From Deltaproteobacteria bacterium (GTDB lineage: Bacteria > Desulfobacterota_C > Deferrisomatia > Deferrisomatales > JACRMM01): DNA of 14,888 nt. Below are positions 7,202-13,226 of this stretch, piece by piece; the first letter of the stretch is position 1, and each line of letters opens with the position of its first letter. A program made the position numbers and the translations under genes. The notes under the pieces are model-generated. The model had not been told where the DNA came from and did no database searches. It saw only the letters and a list, made by a program, of their open reading frames with translations. The stretch lies in contig JACRCS010000734.1 in the NCBI GenBank assembly GCA_016218905.1, positions 1 through 14,888 of the forward strand, given 5' to 3'.

Positions 7202-7298
7202 GTAGGGTGGGCTCGGCCCACCTGGTAAGAACGCCGCCGGAGTTGGTGGGCAGTGCCCACCCTACAGCTTCGGGGAAGGTGGGCGAAGCCCACCCTAC
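7202..7298. repeat. Cluster of three GTAG-headed REP-like palindromes
   Basis: Three hairpins share the stem GGTGGGC/GCCCACC, each with a 3-base loop: 7206-7222 (loop TCG), 7245-7261 (AGT) and 7278-7294 (GAA). The first is preceded by GTAG at 7202. The other two are followed by CTAC (to 7265 and 7298), that is GTAG on the minus strand. So one unit points right and two point left. A GTAG head on a short palindrome in intergenic DNA, in opposed copies, is the established description of REP elements acted on by RAYT-type transposases. No such transposase is in the window. The rest of the gap 7069-7327 holds no gene. Confidence 0.85.
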
Positions 7299-7327
7299 AA
7301 CTTCACCCCTCACCCTTCATACTTCCG

Positions 7328-8500
7328 CTACCGGATCTCGTACCGGCAGAGCCGGAGCGGAAGGCCGCCGTGCACGAGAGGCCAGTAGTGGTCGGGCTTG
7401 AGCTTGAAGGCGCGGGCGAGCCGGCCGCTCGCCATGAAGAGGAAGACGTGGAACCCGCGGCAGCGCTCTTTGAAGACGCGGCCCATCGCCTCGTAGAGGG
7501 GCAGGAGGGAAGTCTCGTCCTCGAGCCGGACGCCGTAGGGCGGGTTGGAGACGACGGTGGCGCCCCAGCCCGGGGTGGGGGCGAAGTCTCGGGCGTCCGC
7601 CGTCTCGAACCGGACGAGGTCGCCCACGCCCGCGGCCCGGGCGTTCCGCCGTGCCGCCTCGACGACGGCCGGGTCCGAGTCGCTCCCCCGCACGATCAGC
7701 CTCCGCGGCTCGCGGACGGCGCGGCGCGCGTCCGATCGCATGGCGTCCCATCGGCCGCGATCGAAGCCCGGCCGCCGGGCGAAGGCGAAGTCGTCCGAGA
7801 GGAGCCCGGGCGCGACGTCGGAGGCGAGGAGGGCCGCCTCGATGGGGATCGTCCCGGACCCGCAGAAGGGATCGAGGAAGGGGCTGCGGCGGTCCCAGCC
7901 GCTCAGGAGGACCGCGGCCGCGGCGAGGCACTCCCCGATGGGGGCCTCGGAAGCTGCCAGGCGATACCCCCGCCGGTGGAGGGAGCGCCCGGCGATATCT
8001 AGGGAGAGGGTGCAACGGTCCCGGAAGAGGTGAGCCGAGAGCCGGACGTCGGGTCCGGTCGGGTCCACGGAGGGCCGCGCCCCATGCCGCTCCCGGAACC
8101 AGTCGGCCACGGCATCCTTGACCTTCAACGCCACGTACCCGGAGTGCGGGTGGGCCGACTCGGAGACCTTCGCGTCCACGGCGAAGGTCTCCCCGGGTCC
8201 GAGCAGCTCGTCCCAGGGGACCGCCTTCGTGCCGGCGTAGAGTTCCTCGGCGGTAGCCGCTGGGAAGCGGGCGAGGCGCCGGTAGAGGCGGACGGCGGTG
8301 CGCAGCTGGAGGCACGCGCGCCACCCTTCCGACTCCGGGCCTTCGAAGCGGACGCCCCCGACCTGCGCTTCGACCCTGCCGAACCGCAACCGCCGTGCCT
8401 CCCCCAGGAGTGCCTCCTCCGTGCCCGGGACGCACGAGGCGAAGAAGACGTGCCGCCTGATTTGCGCCCCCCGACCGCGGGCGTATGGTTCCGCCATCAT
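7328..8500 (-). CDS. THUMP-domain RNA guanine methyltransferase (RlmL/Trm14-like)
   Basis: This 390-residue protein uses SAM to methylate guanine N2 in RNA, 23S rRNA in the bacterial RlmL family. It starts with a ferredoxin-like/THUMP segment (about residues 15-170; IRRHVFFASCVPGTEEALLG, then TFAVDAKVSESAH and SGYVALKVKDAVADWF). A Rossmann methyltransferase domain follows. SAM-binding motif I is DPFCGSGTIPIEAAL (from about 210) and the catalytic NPPYG is near 319-323. GSDSDP near 272 contributes the acidic SAM-ribose residue. The length fits the short RlmL form without the fused RlmK half. The start is taken at ATG 8500-8498; a GTG three codons upstream or ATG one codon downstream are equally possible. 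No clear Shine-Dalgarno is seen, and a TATACG box lies 9 bases upstream, so the mRNA may be leaderless. Its start overlaps the divergent gene's start. Confidence 0.9.
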   Translation of the reverse strand: MMAEPYARGRGAQIRRHVFFASCVPGTEEALLGEARRLRFGRVEAQVGGVRFEGPESEGWRACLQLRTAVRLYRRLARFPAATAEELYAGTKAVPWDELLGPGETFAVDAKVSESAHPHSGYVALKVKDAVADWFRERHGARPSVDPTGPDVRLSAHLFRDRCTLSLDIAGRSLHRRGYRLAASEAPIGECLAAAAVLLSGWDRRSPFLDPFCGSGTIPIEAALLASDVAPGLLSDDFAFARRPGFDRGRWDAMRSDARRAVREPRRLIVRGSDSDPAVVEAARRNARAAGVGDLVRFETADARDFAPTPGWGATVVSNPPYGVRLEDETSLLPLYEAMGRVFKERCRGFHVFLFMASGRLARAFKLKPDHYWPLVHGGLPLRLCRYEIR

Positions 8501-8515
8501 GTCCGCCACCGTATA
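8484..8515. promoter_or_regulatory. Possible paired -10 boxes for two divergent, near-leaderless genes
   Basis: TATGGT at 8484-8489 lies 9 bases before the plus-strand ATG at 8499. TATACG, on the minus strand at 8515-8510, lies 9 bases before the minus-strand ATG at 8500. The symmetry fits transcripts that begin at or just before each ATG. Neither gene has a visible Shine-Dalgarno, and no convincing -35 is seen. This is inference from spacing only. Confidence 0.3.
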
Positions 8516-9083
8516 CCTGCGCTTCTACGAAGAGCTCAACGACTACCTTCCCGCCGAGAGGCGGAAGGTGACCTTCGAGCATTCCCTGGAGAGCGGAGCG
8601 ACGGTGAGGGACACGCTGCGCTCGGTGGGGGTGCCGGTCGAGGCGGTCGACCTCGCGCTCCTCAACGGCCGGCCCGCGGCGCTCGATGAACCGGTTTCGG
8701 GAGGGGACCGCCTCGCGTTCTACCCCGTCTTCGAGAGCTTCGACATCTCGGGCCTGCAACGGCTGCGGCCCGCACCGCTCCGCGCCCCCCGCTTCGCCGT
8801 CTCCCGGGAGTTCCGCGGCCTCGCGACGTGGCTCCGGATCCTGGGGCTGGAGGCGAGTGTATTCCGGCGGCCGGAAGACCTGGAAGGCCGGATCCTCGTG
8901 GGGACGGAGGCGCACGCCGCTCCGGCCGCGACTCGGTTCGTCCGCGTCCGAGGGAGGCTCCCACAGCTCCAGGCTCACCGGCTGCTCCGTCGGCTCCAGC
9001 TCCTGCCCCGACCCCTGCCTCCGCTTCGCCGGCGGCTCCGCCGAAGTGAGGGGCGACGCTTGACCCAGATCAAAGAAGTATAG
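8499..9083 (+). CDS. Mut7-C ubiquitin/RNase-domain protein, degenerate and truncated
   Basis: Residues 1-82 are a good match to the ubiquitin-like Mut7-C N-terminal domain (VYLRFYEELNDYLP, LLNGRPAALDEPVSGGDRLA, FYPVFESFDI). From about 95 the Mut7-C PIN-like RNase domain can be followed (PRFAVSREFRGLATWLRILG, EGRILVGTE, VRGRLPQLQAHRLL). But the usual acidic motifs, DVHLG-like at the start and TRD after the ILL strand, read SREFRG and GTE. The C-terminal zinc-binding Cys pairs are missing in this frame. PDPCLR appears one frame over at about 9008-9026, and the frame then seems to return. At 194 residues it is shorter than intact members, which run to roughly 240. I read it as a decaying gene or one with two compensating indels. 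There is no good ribosome site, and its ATG overlaps that of the divergent methyltransferase. Confidence 0.65.
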   Translation: MSATVYLRFYEELNDYLPAERRKVTFEHSLESGATVRDTLRSVGVPVEAVDLALLNGRPAALDEPVSGGDRLAFYPVFESFDISGLQRLRPAPLRAPRFAVSREFRGLATWLRILGLEASVFRRPEDLEGRILVGTEAHAAPAATRFVRVRGRLPQLQAHRLLRRLQLLPRPLPPLRRRLRRSEGRRLTQIKEV

Positions 9084-9084
9084 A
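9079..9084 (+). promoter_or_regulatory. Possible -10 box for the radical SAM/SPASM gene
   Basis: TATAGA lies 23 bases before the ATG at 9108, in an AT-rich patch overlapping the stop codon of the preceding gene. A TTGACC lies at 9060-9065, but the 13-base spacing is too short for a normal sigma-70 promoter. No better -35 is seen at 17 bases. Confidence 0.25.
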
Positions 9085-9107
9085 GACGTTTCCAGTAAGC
9101 TGGCACC

Positions 9108-10439
9108 ATGGAACGTGTGGCTGCTCCGAACCCTGAATCCCCGCTCTCCGCACCGGCGCTCCGGGACGGACCGACGAAGCTCTTCGTCGAGACGACGACG
9201 CGCTGCAACCTCCGCTGCCGCATGTGCGTGAAGCAGACGGCGGGCAACGGCGTCGCCGAGGGCGACCTCTCCCCGGACGTCTTCGCAGCCCTCGAGCCGG
9301 CCCTCCCCGGGCTCGAAGCCCTCGTCCTCTCGGGCATCGGCGAGCCGCTCCTCCATCCCCGCCTGGAGGAGTTCGTCCGCGCCGCCCGCGCCCGGATGGC
9401 TCGAGAAGCGTGGGTGGGCTTCCAGACGAACGGCCTGCTCCTGGACGACCGGCGCGCCGCTTCCCTGGCCGCGGCGGGGGTGGACCGGGTCTGCGTCTCC
9501 CTCGACTCCGTCTCCGTCGACCCGTTCCGGAGGATTCGGGAGGGGGGCGAGGTCTCGGCCGTCGGCCGGGCGCTGGAGGCCCTGAGGAGGGCCCGCGGGA
9601 CGGCTCCGCGGCTCCGCGTCGGCATCGAGTTCGTGGCAATGAGGCAGAACGTCGCCGAGCTCCCCGAGGCCCTGCGCTGGGCAGCCGCCCGGGGCGTCGA
9701 CTTCGCCCTGGTGACGCAGGTGCTCCCCTACCACGAGTCCCTCGTCCCGGAGGCCGCCTACGACTCCAACACGGACCTCGCGGTGCGCTTCTTCGAGCCC
9801 TGGCGGGAGCTCGCCCGCGCCGAAGGGATCGACCTCGGGCGCTACTTCGGCGCCCTCTGGAAGTATGAAAAGACCGACGAAGAGGAGCGCCTCCTCGAGC
9901 TCGTGGAGGCGGCGAAGCGGGACGCCCACCGCCAGGACCTCTACCTCAACGTGCAGAAGATCCTCGAGCGGGACGCCGGCTGGATCGAGCGCGTCGAGAC
10001 GATCTTCGGCGAGGCCGCGGAGGTAGCGCGGGAGATCGGGATCCGCCTGGAGCTGCCCGAAATCGTGCCGAAGGCGGCACGCCGCTGCCGGTTCGTCGAG
10101 GAGGGAGGGGCCTTCGTCTCGTGGGAGGGGCGGGTCCACCCCTGCTACTTCCTCTGGCACGGGTACCGCTGCTTCATCAACGGGCGGGAGAAGTTCGTTC
10201 GTCCGAAGGATTTCGGCGACCTCCGAGAGCGCGGGCTCCTGGAGATCTGGAACGAGCCGCCGTTCCGGGAGTTCCGCTCCCACGTGCTCGGCTACGACTA
10301 TCCGTTCTGCTCCGACTGCAACCTCGCCAAGTGCTGTGACTACGTCAAGGCGGAGGAGTTCGAGCAGGACTGCTTCATCAACGCGGAGCCGTGCGGGGAC
10401 TGTCTCTGGTGCAAGGGGGTCTTCCAGTGCCTCCAGTAG
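9108..10439 (+). CDS. Radical SAM/SPASM-domain protein
   Basis: This 443-residue enzyme has the radical SAM motif CNLRCRMC (Cys33, Cys37, Cys40) after KLFVETTTR. It also has the GIGEP glycine motif (76-80), FQTNGLLL and VCVSLDSV, all typical of the barrel. After a helical insert (about 225-320) comes a Cys-rich C-terminus: GRVHPCYF, CSDCNLAKCCDY, then DC...EPCGDCLWCKGVFQC. This fits a SPASM-type domain binding one or two extra [4Fe-4S] clusters. Such enzymes usually modify peptides or proteins, for example in RiPP maturation, anaerobic sulfatase activation or metalloenzyme maturation. The C-terminal pattern reminds me of the putative metalloenzyme maturase group, which I cannot confirm. The ATG at 9108 lies 24 bases after the preceding gene and has only a weak ribosome site. 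The Cys-rich small protein follows 79 bases downstream. Confidence 0.9.
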   Translation: MERVAAPNPESPLSAPALRDGPTKLFVETTTRCNLRCRMCVKQTAGNGVAEGDLSPDVFAALEPALPGLEALVLSGIGEPLLHPRLEEFVRAARARMAREAWVGFQTNGLLLDDRRAASLAAAGVDRVCVSLDSVSVDPFRRIREGGEVSAVGRALEALRRARGTAPRLRVGIEFVAMRQNVAELPEALRWAAARGVDFALVTQVLPYHESLVPEAAYDSNTDLAVRFFEPWRELARAEGIDLGRYFGALWKYEKTDEEERLLELVEAAKRDAHRQDLYLNVQKILERDAGWIERVETIFGEAAEVAREIGIRLELPEIVPKAARRCRFVEEGGAFVSWEGRVHPCYFLWHGYRCFINGREKFVRPKDFGDLRERGLLEIWNEPPFREFRSHVLGYDYPFCSDCNLAKCCDYVKAEEFEQDCFINAEPCGDCLWCKGVFQCLQ

Positions 10440-10449
10440 CTCGCCGCAC

Positions 10450-10477
10450 TTGCGCCTCGGTCGAGGGCCATTAGATT
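10450..10477 (+). promoter_or_regulatory. Possible promoter for the Cys-rich small protein
   Basis: TTGCGC (10450-10455) and TAGATT (10472-10477) are 16 bases apart, between the radical SAM/SPASM stop codon and the next ATG. The match to sigma-70 consensus is moderate. If real, the small gene can be expressed separately from the enzyme gene. Confidence 0.3.
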
Positions 10478-10518
10478 CCTGTCATCGCATCGGACACCCG
10501 TCCGCAAAGGAGGACCCT

Positions 10519-10746
10519 ATGGCCAACGTCTACAAGTGCGCCAGCTGCGGAGCCGTAACGACTGACAAGGGGCACCTGTGCAAGCCCGAGCCGGTGGAAG
10601 GCGACTGCAGCTACTGCGGGAAGCCCGTGGAGAACGCCCGCCACATGTGTAAGCCCATGAGGGAGAAGCTCGAGTACCAGTGCGAGGCGTGCGGGAGGCC
10701 GGCCATGCGGCCCGAGCTCGTCTGCAAACCGAAGAAGCTCGAGTAA
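10519..10746 (+). CDS. Small protein with three CxxC...CKP zinc-ribbon-like repeats (75 aa)
   Basis: Nine cysteines form three modules of identical spacing: Cys7/10/21, Cys30/33/44 and Cys55/58/69. Each is CxxC, ten residues, then CKP. The first two modules also carry His two residues before the last Cys (GHLCKP, RHMCKP), so each offers a C-C-H-C set of metal ligands. The third has Glu there and lacks that His. Short proteins of this CxxCG...CKP kind occur in several GC-rich bacteria without a known function; zinc binding is the likely property. The ATG at 10519 has a near-perfect AAAGGAGG site. It lies downstream of a radical SAM/SPASM gene and has its own terminator at 10775-10801. It could be a metal-binding regulator, a partner protein or a substrate of that enzyme. 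Only the metal-binding idea rests on motif evidence. Confidence 0.85.
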   Translation: MANVYKCASCGAVTTDKGHLCKPEPVEGDCSYCGKPVENARHMCKPMREKLEYQCEACGRPAMRPELVCKPKKLE

Positions 10747-10774
10747 CGGCCTCGCCACGGAAAAGCTTGCGCCC

Positions 10775-10801
10775 GCCGGCACTCCCCGGTAGAGTGCCGG
10801 C
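10775..10801 (+). terminator. Hairpin terminator after the Cys-rich small protein gene
   Basis: GCCGGCACTC (10775-10784) pairs perfectly with GAGTGCCGGC (10792-10801) around a 7-base loop. It begins 28 bases after the stop codon and is followed by TTCCCCC. The tail is not T-rich, but a perfect 10-bp GC stem here is best read as a terminator. It separates the small gene from the helicase gene. Confidence 0.72.
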
Positions 10802-10876
10802 TTCCCCCGCACCGGAGTCCCTGATTTCCCCCCGCGAAGCCAGCCGCTCCCCTGCCCCACCCGAGAAGGAACACCG

Positions 10877-12199
10877 TTGAGTTTTGAAGCGTTCGAGCTC
10901 CACCCGCGCGTAGCGGCAGGCGTCGAGGCCCTCGGCTACGTCGCTCCCACCCCGATCCAGCGTGCGTCCATCCCCCACATCCTCCGCGGCCGCGACGTTC
11001 TCGGCCTCGCCCAGACAGGCACCGGGAAGACGGCCGCCTTCGCCCTCCCGATCCTCCAGCGCCTGAGCCGAGGGCCTGCGCGCAAGGTCCGGGCGCTGGT
11101 GGTCGCGCCCACCCGGGAGCTGGCCGAGCAGATCCACCAGTCCTTCGGCGCCCTCGGCGGAGGCACCCGCGTTCGGAGTACCACCGTCTACGGCGGCGTC
11201 GGCGTCAATCCCCAGGTCGAGCGGCTCCGGGCCGGGGTCGAGATCGTGGTCGCCTGCCCCGGCCGGCTACTGGATCACATCGGCCAGCGCACGATCGACC
11301 TCTCCGGTGTGGAAGTCCTCGTCCTCGACGAGGCGGACCGCATGTTCGACATGGGTTTCCTGCCGGACATCCGCCGCCTCCTGAAGCACCTCCCGGCCGA
11401 GCGGCAGACGCTCCTCTTCTCCGCGACCATGCCGAGCGACGTCCGGCACCTGGCCGACGAGGTCCTGCGCGACCCGGTGACCGTGCAGGTGGACCCGGTG
11501 GCTCCGGCCGCCACGGTGGACCACTCCCTCTATCCGGTCCCCCACCACCTCAAGACGCCGCTCCTCCTGAACCTGCTGGAGCGGACCGAGGCGGGCTCCG
11601 TCCTCGTCTTCACCCGGACGAAGCACCGGGCCAAGCGCGTCGCGGAGCAACTCGAGCGGGCCGGTCACGGAGCCACGTGCCTCCAGGGGAATCTCTCCCA
11701 GAACCGCCGCCAGGCTGCCCTCGACGGCTTCCGCGACGGGACTTTCCAGATCCTCGTCGCCACCGACATCGCGGCCCGCGGCATCGACGTCTCGTCGGTG
11801 TCCCACGTCGTCAACTACGACATGCCCGACACGGTGGACGCGTACACCCACCGGATCGGAAGGACCGGGCGCGCGGCCCGCACGGGAGACGCCTTCACCT
11901 TCGTGACCCGTGAAGACGACGACATGGTGAGGGCCATTGAGAAGGCCCTGGGGGCCCGAGTCGAGCGGAGGACGGTGCCCGGCTTCGACTACTCGGTGGC
12001 CGCGCCCAAGCGCGACCTGGAGTTCGCCCGGCCGCCCCGCCAGCCCCGAGCTGCCCCCAAGGCCGCGGCGCCCAAGGGAGAACGGTCGCACGCCTCCCAG
12101 GCTCCCCGACCCAACGGCGCCACGCCGGCAGCCCCCCGGGCGCCGCTCTCCGCGGGGCGGCGGTTCCAGCCCCGCACGGCGCGGGCCAGGCCACGCTGA
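10877..12199 (+). CDS. rhlE: DEAD-box RNA helicase (RhlE-like)
   Basis: This 440-residue ATP-dependent RNA helicase probably acts in rRNA folding, ribosome assembly or mRNA turnover. All core motifs are present. They are the Q motif (GYVAPTPIQ, 20-28), I AQTGTGKT (45-52), Ia PTRELAEQ (78-85), II DEAD (151-154), III SAT (182-184), IV VLVFTRTKH (242-250), V ATDIAARGID (295-304) and VI HRIGRTGRA (325-333). The C-terminal tail from about 377 is rich in Arg, Ala and Pro and probably disordered, as in many RhlE proteins, where it helps RNA binding. The start is TTG at 10877, with AAGGA 6 bases upstream and MSFEAFELHP giving a normal RhlE N-terminus. RhlE rather than DbpA, SrmB or CsdA is suggested by VLVFTRTKH and the short simple tail, but the subfamily is less certain than the family. 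Confidence 0.93.
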   Translation: MSFEAFELHPRVAAGVEALGYVAPTPIQRASIPHILRGRDVLGLAQTGTGKTAAFALPILQRLSRGPARKVRALVVAPTRELAEQIHQSFGALGGGTRVRSTTVYGGVGVNPQVERLRAGVEIVVACPGRLLDHIGQRTIDLSGVEVLVLDEADRMFDMGFLPDIRRLLKHLPAERQTLLFSATMPSDVRHLADEVLRDPVTVQVDPVAPAATVDHSLYPVPHHLKTPLLLNLLERTEAGSVLVFTRTKHRAKRVAEQLERAGHGATCLQGNLSQNRRQAALDGFRDGTFQILVATDIAARGIDVSSVSHVVNYDMPDTVDAYTHRIGRTGRAARTGDAFTFVTREDDDMVRAIEKALGARVERRTVPGFDYSVAAPKRDLEFARPPRQPRAAPKAAAPKGERSHASQAPRPNGATPAAPRAPLSAGRRFQPRTARARPR

Positions 12200-12251
12200 G
12201 CCGCCCTCGTGCAGCCCTCCGCGCCTGCAGGAAAGGCCCCCGGGCCCCGTC

Positions 12252-12306
12252 TTGCTCCAGGTTGGCCGGACCTTACCTTATCCCTGGCAGGTTGTTCCTG
12301 GAGCAA
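12252..12306. promoter_or_regulatory. Perfect 10-bp inverted repeat in the leader of the DUF2231 gene
   Basis: TTGCTCCAGG (12252-12261) is the exact reverse complement of CCTGGAGCAA (12297-12306), 35 bases apart. The right arm ends 11 bases before the AGGAGGG ribosome site of the next gene. CAGGTTG occurs both across the left arm (12259-12265) and inside the loop (12288-12294). It could be an operator for a dimeric regulator, or a leader hairpin that also ends the helicase transcript. No T-run follows. Confidence 0.5.
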
Positions 12307-12331
12307 ACGTCCTTCTCAGGAGGGAAGCCAA

Positions 12332-12883
12332 ATGGCGCAAGAAAACTACTCGAACGCGGTGCCCAGCACCGCTTCCATCGCCGGTCATCCGATCCATCCC
12401 ATCCTGATTCCGTTCCCGATCGCCTTCTTCGTCGGCGCGCTGGCTTCGGACCTCGCCTACTGGTACACGACCGATCTCTTCTGGGCGCGGGCGAGCCTCT
12501 GGCTCGTGGGCTCCGGCGTGGTGATGGCCGCCGTGGCCGCCATCTTCGGCCTCACGGACTTCCTGACCCTCGGCCGGGTGCGGGCGACGCGGGACGGCTG
12601 GATCCACTTCCTCGGAAACGGCACGATCGTCCTCCTGCAGGCCGTGAGCTGGTATCTCCGCTCGGGCGGGGCCGAGGCAGCCGTGGTGCCGTGGGGCCTC
12701 GGCATCTCGGTGCTCGCGACTCTCATGCTCCTCGTCACCGGGTGGTACGGCGGTGAACTCGCCTACCGCCACATGATCGGGGTCGCGGGGGCGGTGTGCG
12801 AGGTCGGCGAGGGGGAGAAGAAGAAGCACCACAAGGAGAAGCACCACCGGAAGGAGGAAGAGCCTTACCGGAAGGCGGCTTGA
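12332..12883 (+). CDS. DUF2231 membrane protein with a His/Lys-rich tail
   Basis: This 183-residue protein has the DUF2231 signature GHPIHPILIPFPIAFFVGAL (18-37) and four hydrophobic segments (about 25-47, 54-77, 94-112 and 119-141). It is an inner-membrane protein. The function of the family is unknown; redox or haem-linked roles have been suggested for relatives because of the conserved His pair. The tail after about residue 150 is hydrophilic, with HH pairs among Lys and Glu (KKKHHKEKHHRKEEE), so it is likely on one face of the membrane and might bind metal or nucleic acid. The ATG at 12332 has AGGAGGG at 12318-12324 with a 7-base spacer. A perfect inverted repeat lies just upstream. The gene meets the GIY-YIG gene head-on. 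Confidence 0.88.
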   Translation: MAQENYSNAVPSTASIAGHPIHPILIPFPIAFFVGALASDLAYWYTTDLFWARASLWLVGSGVVMAAVAAIFGLTDFLTLGRVRATRDGWIHFLGNGTIVLLQAVSWYLRSGGAEAAVVPWGLGISVLATLMLLVTGWYGGELAYRHMIGVAGAVCEVGEGEKKKHHKEKHHRKEEEPYRKAA

Positions 12884-12914
12884 CCCCGCCGCTTCCCCGG
12901 CTCGCCGACGTAAG

Positions 12915-12954
12915 GCCCGGACATCCTCTCCGTGCGGGACGAGGACGCCCGGGC
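12915..12954. terminator. Shared hairpin terminator between convergent genes
   Basis: GCCCGG (12915-12920) pairs with CCGGGC (12949-12954), and TCCTC (12924-12928) pairs with GAGGA (12941-12945). A 3x3 internal loop separates the two stems, and the top loop is 12 bases. It fills the 70-base gap between the DUF2231 stop and the GIY-YIG stop and touches the last base of the latter. The position fits termination in both directions, though neither side has a T-run. Confidence 0.5.
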
Positions 12955-13226
12955 TACCGCCGGGGCCACGGATTCGCTCGGACCCACCGGAGTTTTTCGG
13001 CTCGGCCGAGCCTCTTCAGCGACGCCTCGGCGACCGTGGCCGCGCCGCGGTCGGGGAAGACCGCGGCGGCAAGGATCTTCACAGGGGGGTTGATCCGCGT
13101 GAAGGCGGCGCCGCTTCCCGCCGCGTGGGCGCGGAAGCGCGCCTCGACGTCCGTGGTGATGCCCGCGTAGAGCACGCCGCGACCGCACTCGAGGACGTAC
13201 AGGTACCAGGTCCGCTCGCCGGTCAC
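12954..13226 (-). CDS. GIY-YIG nuclease-domain protein (UPF0213/YhbQ-like)
   Basis: This 90-residue protein is a single GIY-YIG domain, the usual size for the YhbQ group, whose members are small nucleases of unclear role. Motifs in order are WYLYVLEC (7-14) for the GIY strand and LYAGITTDVEARFRAH (19-34) for YIG, with Arg30 as catalytic Arg. FTRINPPV follows, then VAEASLKR with the metal-binding Glu67. All expected active-site residues are present. The GTG start at 13226-13224 overlaps the rnhB stop codon (GTGA), so the two are probably translated together. Homology begins within a few codons of this GTG. A longer open frame extends upstream through rnhB in another register and is rejected. 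Pairing with RNase HII suggests a DNA or RNA maintenance role, but this is context only. Confidence 0.85.
   Translation of the reverse strand: MTGERTWYLYVLECGRGVLYAGITTDVEARFRAHAAGSGAAFTRINPPVKILAAAVFPDRGAATVAEASLKRLGRAEKLRWVRANPWPRR

Noticed and set aside
7317..10283. A 988-codon open frame on the minus strand
   Set aside because: It runs antisense to the radical SAM/SPASM and Mut7-C genes and out of frame with the methyltransferase gene. It has no family motif and the composition of an accidental GC-rich frame.
9108..12883. A new defence system made of the SPASM enzyme, small Cys protein, helicase and DUF2231 protein
   Set aside because: The helicase is an ordinary RhlE type, a terminator separates it from the small gene, and no effector or sensor domain is present. 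Only the enzyme plus small protein pair deserves follow-up.
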